Below are positions 55,957 through 64,000 of a DNA stretch of 64,000 bases, in pieces. Origin of the DNA: Streptococcus ictaluri 707-05 (lineage in GTDB: Bacteria; Bacillota; Bacilli; Lactobacillales; Streptococcaceae); the NCBI RefSeq assembly GCF_000188015.2, contig NZ_AEUX02000006.1, positions 124,001 through 188,000 of the forward strand, in the 5' to 3' direction. Each line of letters begins with the position of its first letter. Position 1 is the stretch's first letter. The notes under the pieces are model-generated. The model ran no database searches, was not told the DNA's origin, and worked only from the letters and a program-made list of their open reading frames with translations. Both the position numbers and the translations under genes were made by a program.

Positions 55957-56951
55957 AATTAAGTGTCTTGGATTATGGGGTGATTGATAAAGACAAAACG
56001 CCTCAAGAAGCCTTAGCAGAAACCAGGCAATTGGCTCAAAAAGCCGAAGAGCTGGGGTATCATCGTTTTTGGGTAGCTGAGCATCACGGCATTCAAGCCT
56101 TTGCCATTAGTAGTCCTGAGTTATTGATGATGCATTTAGCTGACCATACTAAAAGCATTCGCATTGGTTCAGGCGGTATTATGGCTTTACATTACAGTAG
56201 TTTTAAGATAGCTGAAACCATAGCTACTTTAGCTAGTCTTCATCCAGACCGAATTGACCTAGGTCTTGGCAACTCGCTAAGTACCCTGCCGGTTCAAAAA
56301 GCCTTATCAAGCATTCATGTCAAAGAGGATTACCCTAAGGTAGTAGAAATATTAAGCCGATATTTATCTCCTCAGCAACCAAATCCCACTTCGGTTTGCC
56401 TTCAACCTCATAGTCACGCTCTGCCAAGTATTTGGACATTAAGCAATAGCGCAGAAACAGCAGCATTAGCAGGACGTTTGGGTCTAGGCTATACCTTTGG
56501 CATCTTTCCTTATATGCCAAAAGACCCACTAACGGAAGCTAAACGTGTCTCTCATAGCTATTATCAGGCTTTTAAAGCTTCAGATTATGCACAAGAAGCC
56601 CATCTTATCTTAGCGGCCTTTATTGTGATTGCTGAAACAGATGACCAAGCTGAAATGCTTGCCAAGTCATTAGACATTTGGATGTTAGGTAATCAGGATT
56701 TCAATGAATTTACGACCTATCCAAATGGTGAAGAAGCTTTGCGTTACCAATTAACAGCAAAGCAAAAAGAAGTCATCTCACTCAACCGTAATCGTATGAT
56801 TATCGGTAGCCCAAACACAGTTAAAAAAGAGCTTGATCAGCTAATCAAAGCTAGTCAAGCTAAAGAACTATTGGCTATTCCTTTAGTTCCTGGCTTTGAC
56901 CAGAGAGTTAAAGCCTTAGAGCTATTAGCTCAATTGTATAAAACACCCTAA
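55953..56951 (+). CDS. LLM class flavin-dependent oxidoreductase (luciferase-like)
   Basis: 332 residues. YHRFWVAEHHGIQAFAISSPE near 36 and IRIGSGGIMALHYSSFKIAE near 70 are standard bacterial luciferase-like signatures; DRIDLGLGNSLS near 103 continues the flavin site. Uses reduced FMN, possibly produced by a partner. Part of the sirtuin/lipoylation operon; substrate unknown. Ends 46 bases before gcvH-L. Confidence 0.9.
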   Translation: MKLSVLDYGVIDKDKTPQEALAETRQLAQKAEELGYHRFWVAEHHGIQAFAISSPELLMMHLADHTKSIRIGSGGIMALHYSSFKIAETIATLASLHPDRIDLGLGNSLSTLPVQKALSSIHVKEDYPKVVEILSRYLSPQQPNPTSVCLQPHSHALPSIWTLSNSAETAALAGRLGLGYTFGIFPYMPKDPLTEAKRVSHSYYQAFKASDYAQEAHLILAAFIVIAETDDQAEMLAKSLDIWMLGNQDFNEFTTYPNGEEALRYQLTAKQKEVISLNRNRMIIGSPNTVKKELDQLIKASQAKELLAIPLVPGFDQRVKALELLAQLYKTP

Positions 56952-56997
56952 CCTTAACCTTCGCGGTTACTTTAATGATTGAAAGGAATCTCATATC

Positions 56998-58997
<2,000 letters not shown>

Positions 58998-59058
58998 TGA
59001 ATCTCAAAGACACCAGGAGTATTAATACTCACTGGTTTTTTAGAAAAAGGAGAAAAAC

Positions 59059-60078
59059 ATGTATTTGATTGAACCCATTCGTAACGGAAAACGTATCACT
59101 GATGGCGCAGTTGCTTTAGCCATGCAGGTCTATGTTCAGGAAAATATTTTTTTAGATGATGATATCTTATTTCCCTATTATTGTGATCCCAAAGTTGAAA
59201 TCGGTAAATTTCAAAATGCCATGGTAGAAACCAATCAAGACTATCTAAAAGAACATCAGATTCCGGTTGTACGAAGAGATACTGGTGGTGGGGCAGTTTA
59301 TGTGGATTCAGGTGCCGTCAACATCTGTTATCTTTTAAATGACAGTGGAGTCTTTGGAGATTTTAAACGCACCTATCAACCAGCAATTGATGCCCTTCAT
59401 AAATTGGGTGCCACATCACTTGAAATGACGGGACGCAATGATTTAGCTATTGATGGTAAAAAAGTATCTGGTGCGGCCATGACTATTGCAAATGAGCGTG
59501 TCTATGGCGGTTATTCTTTGCTTTTGGAAGTGGACTTTGATGCTATGGAAAAAGCCTTAAATCCCAATCGCAAAAAAATTGAATCTAAAGGCATTAAATC
59601 CGTACGCAGTCGGGTTGGGGCTATCAGAGAACATTTAGCTGATAAATACCAAGCTATTACAACCGAAGAATTTAAAGACCTGATGGTTTGTCACTTATTA
59701 GATATTGAAAATATAGCCTACGCCAAACGCTATCAACTATGTGAAGAAGATTGGCAGCAAATTGATGCCTTAACCCAAGAAAAATACAAAAATTGGGACT
59801 GGAACTATGGCAATTCACCACAATACCGTTACCACCGTGATGGACGATTTGCTGGAGGAACCATAGACATCCATTTAGAAGTCGAAAAAGGCTTGATAAA
59901 AGATTGTCGTATTTATGGGGATTTCTTTAGTAAAGCTGATATTCATGACTTAGAAGCTTTATTAATTGGTCAAAAAATGGAAGAAAATGCTCTCAGAAAA
60001 GCACTAGAGAACATCGATCTAAGTTTTTATCTAGGTTCCATCACAGTTGATGAACTGGTTTCGTTAATGTTTTCATGA
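59059..60078 (+). CDS. Lipoate--protein ligase LplA2 type
   Basis: 339 residues. RRDTGGGAVYVDSGAVN (73-89) binds lipoyl-AMP; the reactive lysine is in GRNDLAIDGKKVSGAAM near 132; C-terminal accessory domain ends the protein. It attaches lipoate to the operon's GcvH-L by analogy with described SirTM operons. It starts after AAGGAG, 61 bases past the sirtuin gene. Last gene of the operon. Confidence 0.93.
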   Translation: MYLIEPIRNGKRITDGAVALAMQVYVQENIFLDDDILFPYYCDPKVEIGKFQNAMVETNQDYLKEHQIPVVRRDTGGGAVYVDSGAVNICYLLNDSGVFGDFKRTYQPAIDALHKLGATSLEMTGRNDLAIDGKKVSGAAMTIANERVYGGYSLLLEVDFDAMEKALNPNRKKIESKGIKSVRSRVGAIREHLADKYQAITTEEFKDLMVCHLLDIENIAYAKRYQLCEEDWQQIDALTQEKYKNWDWNYGNSPQYRYHRDGRFAGGTIDIHLEVEKGLIKDCRIYGDFFSKADIHDLEALLIGQKMEENALRKALENIDLSFYLGSITVDELVSLMFS

Positions 60079-60097
60079 TTTAAAGAACTCTACTGTA

Positions 60098-60127
60098 TTT
60101 TTAAAAGCTATTTATAGCTTTTAAAAA
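60098..60127 (+). terminator. Hairpin after lplA
   Basis: TTTTTAAAAGCTA (60098-60110) pairs perfectly with TAGCTTTTAAAAA (60115-60127). A weak, A/T-rich terminator, symmetric in sequence. Confidence 0.65.
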
Positions 60128-60140
60128 CCGAACTTTATTT

Positions 60141-60186
60141 AGATTAAATCAAAATAATATACGTTTTATTTAATCTGTGATATAAT
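60141..60186 (+). promoter_or_regulatory. fhs promoter region with large inverted repeat
   Basis: AGATTAAAT (60141-60149) is repeated inverted as ATTTAATCT (60168-60176), with AAAA/TTTT pairing inside. The repeat ends four bases before TATAAT (60181-60186) and covers the place of a -35 box, which is not consensus. It could be an operator or an activator site; the regulator is unknown. Confidence 0.55.
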
Positions 60187-60218
60187 ACCATTATTATTAA
60201 TAAATTTGAGGAGTTATC

Positions 60219-61889
60219 ATGAAATCAGATATAGAAATCGCCCAAAGTATCACTTTAAAACCAATCACGGAGATTGTTGAAAAAGTTGGAATTGGTTTTG
60301 ACGATATTGAGCTTTACGGTAAATACAAAGCCAAACTCTCTTTTGATAAAATTCAAGCAGTTGCCTCACAAGAAGCTGGAAAACTTATCTTGGTAACAGC
60401 CATTAACCCGACACCAGCAGGCGAAGGAAAGTCAACCATGTCTATTGGTTTGGCTGATGCCCTCAATAAAATTGGTAAGAAAACGATGATCGCCTTACGT
60501 GAGCCGTCTTTAGGCCCTGTTATGGGGGTTAAAGGTGGAGCAGCAGGTGGAGGCTACGCCCAAGTTCTACCAATGGAAGATATTAACTTGCATTTTACAG
60601 GTGATATACATGCCATTACCACAGCTAATAATGCCTTATCTGCTTTAATTGATAATCACCTTCAACAAGGAAATGAATTAAATATTGACCCACGTCGTAT
60701 CATCTGGAAACGTGTCGTTGACTTAAACGATCGCGCGCTACGCCATGTAACAGTAGGACTTGGTGGCCCAGTTAACGGTGTTCCTCGCGAAGACGGCTTT
60801 GACATTACAGTAGCTTCTGAAATCATGGCTATTTTATGCTTGGCTACAGATTTAAATGATTTAAAAGAACGTTTAGCTAATATCGTTGTAGCCTACCGTT
60901 ATGACCGTACGCCAGTCTATGTGCGAGATTTAAAAGTTGAAGGGGCTCTAACCCTTATCCTCAAAGATGCCATCAAACCAAATCTGGTTCAAACCATCTA
61001 TGGAACACCTGCCCTGGTTCATGGCGGACCGTTTGCTAATATTGCCCATGGTTGTAACTCGGTTTTAGCTACGACAACAGCCCTTCGTCTGGCAGATTAT
61101 ACTGTTACAGAAGCTGGCTTTGGAGCTGATCTTGGAGCTGAAAAATTCCTTGATATCAAAGTTCCAAATCTACCAAAAGCACCCGATGCTGTGGTTGTAG
61201 TAGCAACTATTCGTGCCTTAAAAATGCATGGTGGACTTGCCAAAACAGAATTAGCTACTGAAAATCTTCAAGCCCTTAAAGCTGGCTTTGCTAACCTGAA
61301 ACGCCACGTTAACAATATTCGTCAATATGGCTTGCCAGTCGTAGTAGCTATCAATGAATTTGTAGCAGACACTCAAGCCGAAATTGCTCTTTTAAAAGAA
61401 CTCTGTGCTGAAATCTTTGTTCCTGTTGAATTAGCTAGCGTATGGGCTAAAGGAGCAGAAGGCGGAGTTGCACTAGCAGAAACAGTCGTATCAACCATTG
61501 AAGGACATCAAGCAGAATACAAATGCCTTTATTCTGATCAAGATAGTTTAGAAGGCAAAATCACCAAAATCGTCACTAAGATCTATGGCGGAAAAGCTGT
61601 TCAATTTGGACCAAAAGCTAAAACGCAGCTCAAACAATTTGCGCAACTAGGCTGGGAGCAATTACCTGTCTGTATGGCTAAGACACAATACAGTTTCTCA
61701 GACAATCAATTCCTATTAGGAGCTCCGAGTGATTTTGATATCACCATTCGAGAATTTGTACCAAAAACAGGTGCTGGATTTATCGTTGCCTTAACTGGTG
61801 ATGTTATGACTATGCCTGGCTTGCCAAAAGTTCCAGCCGCTATGAATATGGATGTCAAAGAAGATGGAACAGCCCTTGGCCTCTTCTAA
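60219..61889 (+). CDS. fhs: Formate--tetrahydrofolate ligase
   Basis: 556 residues, the normal length. P-loop-like [18 protein letters not shown] near 68; [23 protein letters not shown] near 108 is an Fhs hallmark, and AGGAG-like TGAGGAG precedes the ATG. Produces 10-formyl-THF from formate, ATP and THF for purine synthesis. Monocistronic. The genes ahead concern lipoylation and are separated by a hairpin. Confidence 0.97.
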   Translation: MKSDIEIAQSITLKPITEIVEKVGIGFDDIELYGKYKAKLSFDKIQAVASQEAGKLILVTAINPTPAGEGKSTMSIGLADALNKIGKKTMIALREPSLGPVMGVKGGAAGGGYAQVLPMEDINLHFTGDIHAITTANNALSALIDNHLQQGNELNIDPRRIIWKRVVDLNDRALRHVTVGLGGPVNGVPREDGFDITVASEIMAILCLATDLNDLKERLANIVVAYRYDRTPVYVRDLKVEGALTLILKDAIKPNLVQTIYGTPALVHGGPFANIAHGCNSVLATTTALRLADYTVTEAGFGADLGAEKFLDIKVPNLPKAPDAVVVVATIRALKMHGGLAKTELATENLQALKAGFANLKRHVNNIRQYGLPVVVAINEFVADTQAEIALLKELCAEIFVPVELASVWAKGAEGGVALAETVVSTIEGHQAEYKCLYSDQDSLEGKITKIVTKIYGGKAVQFGPKAKTQLKQFAQLGWEQLPVCMAKTQYSFSDNQFLLGAPSDFDITIREFVPKTGAGFIVALTGDVMTMPGLPKVPAAMNMDVKEDGTALGLF

Positions 61890-61912
61890 AAAATGAGATA
61901 AATTATTGAAAA

Positions 61913-61946
61913 GCTTGTAAAGTCTAATACTTTATAAGTTTTTTTA
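61913..61946 (+). terminator. Terminator of fhs
   Basis: CTTGTAAAGT (61914-61923) pairs with ACTTTATAAG (61929-61938), one mismatch, followed by eight T. The IS30 copy E starts about 30 bases beyond. Confidence 0.8.
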
Positions 61947-61976
61947 TTTTCTAAAAATTAAAGTATTAAAATTATT

Positions 61977-63139
61977 CGCAAGTTGTCAAGTCAAGTGCAA
62001 CCAGTTCATAGATAACTAGAGTTCCAGATGTTAAGCTGTTCGGGATAGCTCAAACAGGAATTTTGAGGATTGATATTGAAGAAGTCGTCTTGGGCGCTCA
62101 TTGATGGCAGTAATATAATTGTCAAGTTCTTCAGAGGTTAGTGGATTAAGTGAGACTCCTTTAGGGACATATTCTCTGAGGAGGCCATTGAAGTTCTCGT
62201 TTTTTCCTCTCTCATGTGAAGAATAGGGATGTGCAAAGTAAGCTTCAACAGCTTCTAAGTTTGAGAGTAAACTAAACTCAGAACCATTATCCGCTGTGAT
62301 GGATGCAATAGGATACTGACTGATGAGATGCGTGACAGCACGGTTAATGGTTTGGGACTGCTTGTCTTCTAGCTTAACTCCTAGTGCATAGCGTGTCTGG
62401 CGCTCTACCAAAGTCAACATAACAGCTTCACCTTGGTTTTCTTGCCGAGAACCAAATCAATCTCCCAATGCCCAAATTCAGAACGATCATTAATATATTC
62501 TGGACGTTCTTCGATAGATTTACCTAAAGTCTTCTTATTCGTCTTCATGACTTTCTTAGAACGTTTTCTGATACTAACCATCTTAGGCAAATCGATTGGT
62601 TTAATAGCTAATACCCCCTCTTTGATATAACGATAAATCGTTTTGGTAGAGGGGACGACTTCTTCAGGATGGTTCACTTTGTAAGTCTGAACAAAACTAT
62701 CCACACTATGGAGACGAATGTTAGCCGTCAAGGCAGATTCTAATTGTTCAATGAACCTAGCGGAGCAGTCATTCAACTTGAGATAAGAACTCTTTTGACG
62801 ATTGGTTTCATAGACACGTTGCCCACTATCAGCGAAATAGGCGTTGAAGAAGGTTTGTTTTCCATTCTTATCCTTTACCTGTTCTACTGAACCACGTTTT
62901 ATTTCTCGGCAGATTGTAGAACGGTGACGACCCAAGAGTCGAGCAATCTCAGCGGGTTTCTTTCCCATTTTAAGATAAGCAGCAATTTCACCCCGTTCTG
63001 TGGCTGAAAGATGAGAATAGGATGATTTTCTGGTAGAATTAATGTTGGACATGTTCATCTGCTTTCCATACTGAATTGGGGAATTCTAGTATATCAGACG
63101 AACATGTCTTTTTTGTTGCACTTCATTTTACAACGCGGG
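61977..63139 (-). mobile_element. IS30-family element (IS1239-like), copy E
   Basis: 1163 bp. Target duplication TATTAAAATTATT (13 bases, 61964-61976 and 63140-63152), 14 if the terminal G is counted. It separates the fhs terminator from the protease gene's promoter region by only about 90 bases. Confidence 0.94.
62031..63058 (-). pseudogene. IS30-family transposase split by a one-base deletion (copy E)
   Basis: Two frames as in copy B: 63058-62414 (214 codons) and 62420-62031 (129 codons). The lost base is in the CCTTT run of intact copies (CCTT here, near 62434), a few bases from the deletion of copy B but not the same. Copy E also has Ala for Val in VEAYFAH. HTH and catalytic motifs are otherwise unchanged. 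Confidence 0.85.
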
Positions 63140-63232
63140 TATTAAAATTATTTGAGATAATAGGTCAAAAGATATTGCATCTTGATTAAAAAATTATATG
63201 ATAGTATTGATTAAGAAATTGGAGGATATCTC

Positions 63233-63915
63233 ATGAAGAATCACAAAAGATATAAAATGTTAGGTATTTCACTTGTTACCACAAGTGTTCTTTTAATGTA
63301 TACAGCTAATGTTCGAGCAGAAGAAAATATGCAAGACGTTACAATAGTTACCACAGAAGAAGTCCTAGCTCCTTCTGAATTAAACAATGAATTAGAAAAT
63401 TCTAATCATGCAGAAGTCTCAGTACTAGAAAATCAACCGGAAGAAGAACTTACTTCTCCTAAAGAAGAAGCTCAGAAAAGTTATACAGAGCTTCCTCAAG
63501 CTTATAAAGATGGTCAAGAAATGAAAGCTCAAACCCTCTTATCACAATATGATGCAACTAACGTTCAAGACTTACAAAAAGTAACAGCTTTGGGAGCAGG
63601 TCAGTTAATTTCTGTCATTGACGTTGGTTTTGATATTAACCATCCTGCTTTTAAATTAGATCAAGATATTGATAAAAAACAGATTATTGATGAAGCAAGT
63701 TTTGAGGCATTAAAACAAAAAAATAAGATCACCTATGGTCAACATATCAATGATAAGATTGTTTTTGTTTACGACTACTCTAATAATCAAAATATTGTCG
63801 GTCCTATCGATAAAAGCACTATTTCTAAAGAAGAACTAGAACATATCAATCACGGCACCCATGTAGCAGGTATTGTTGCGGCTAATAGTACTCAAGTTGC
63901 CAATAATAACTTATT
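63233..63915 (+). pseudogene. S8 subtilisin-like cell-surface protease (C5a peptidase type), 5' part cut by IS982-like element
   Basis: About 227 codons: signal peptide with LGISLVTTSVLLMYTANVRA, an acidic propeptide-like region, then the subtilase domain with catalytic Asp in LISVIDVGFDINHPAF and His in HINHGTHVAGIVA. The serine half lies beyond the IS. The layout resembles ScpA/ScpI C5a peptidases and PrtS-like envelope proteases. GGAGG before ATG, TATGAT upstream (63199-63204). The insertion adds about 15 foreign residues and a stop at 63961, so only a secreted inactive fragment could form. Confidence 0.8.
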
Positions 63916-64000
63916 ACCCATGGTGCTAGTTAATTTCAAAATATCTCAAATTGTAAGCTAGTATGATTTGTTCAATCCTCAATTGCAGCCCTGTCATGCC
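63916..64000 (-). mobile_element. IS982-like element, right end (cut by window edge)
   Basis: Starts with ACCCATGGTGCTAGTTAAT, the inverted right end of the copy at 25257-26217. Bases 63926-64000 encode the last 24 residues of its transposase on the minus strand in the uninterrupted frame (..GMTGLQLRIEQ.. to the stop). The remainder lies beyond the window. Confidence 0.9.

Overview
The window is a low-GC Firmicute chromosome and almost certainly a Streptococcus of the pyogenic group. The evidence is gene order and family identity: pepN-ciaR-ciaH next to rpsT and coaA, truB-ribF-spxA, two adjacent pstB genes ahead of phoU, unlinked coaB and coaC with a panT-like ECF gene, a Gls24/Asp23 stress cluster, and the lipoylation-linked sirtuin/macrodomain operon known from S. 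pyogenes and S. aureus. S. iniae would fit (S8 cell-wall protease, IS3 and IS30 load), but the sequence alone does not fix the species.

Layout. 1-5545: end of an IS982-like element, an IS30-family copy that has replaced the last codons of a CDF (MntE-like) exporter, an AGCS amino-acid/Na+ symporter under a tandem glycine riboswitch, and a second IS30 copy. 5663-9183: pcrA, then an IS30 copy in the T tract of its terminator. 9218-11886: six-gene envelope-stress operon (glsB, amaP, DUF2273, two asp23/gls24, csbD) behind a structured leader. 11983-18684: BusR-like regulator, tpx, and a TetR regulator divergent from a MacB-like ABC exporter whose permease is split by an IS3-family element. 18738-27399: solo half HsdS, aromatic acid exporter, DUF2130 protein, truB-ribF-spxA-UPF0223-inositol phosphatase, and an rsmF-like gene split by a complete IS982-like element. 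27534-38512: pstS-C-A-B1-B2-phoU, a pepN broken by a frameshift and an IS30 copy, and ciaRH. 38601-47775: rpsT, coaA, then the nucleoside salvage and uptake operon (methyltransferase, pdp, deoC, cdd, lipoprotein, ABC ATPase, two permeases). 47865-51609: pgm, panT, coaC, coaB. 51771-53853: remnants of a fatty acid oxidation-like cluster. 53932-60078: lipL-like, OYE, LLM, gcvH-L, macrodomain, sirtuin and lplA. 60219-64000: fhs, a fifth IS30 copy, and an S8 protease gene cut by another IS982-like element.

How it works together. The most notable system is 53932-60078, where a carrier protein (GcvH-L), two lipoyl/octanoyl transferases, an ADP-ribosylating sirtuin, a zinc-type macrodomain hydrolase and two flavin oxidoreductases are packed with 4-8 nt overlaps. 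This is the described SirTM operon, here with an added LipL-like gene in front. The nucleoside operon couples uptake to salvage and has a cre-like sequence over its promoter.

The second theme is genome decay. Nine insertion sequence copies or parts occupy the window. They disrupt or modify mntE, the MacB permease, rsmF, pepN and the S8 protease. The fad-like cluster carries an in-frame stop and an internal deletion. Several breaks are single-base losses in short A/T runs, so raw-read support matters before they are called pseudogenes. No rRNA, tRNA or CRISPR array was seen.
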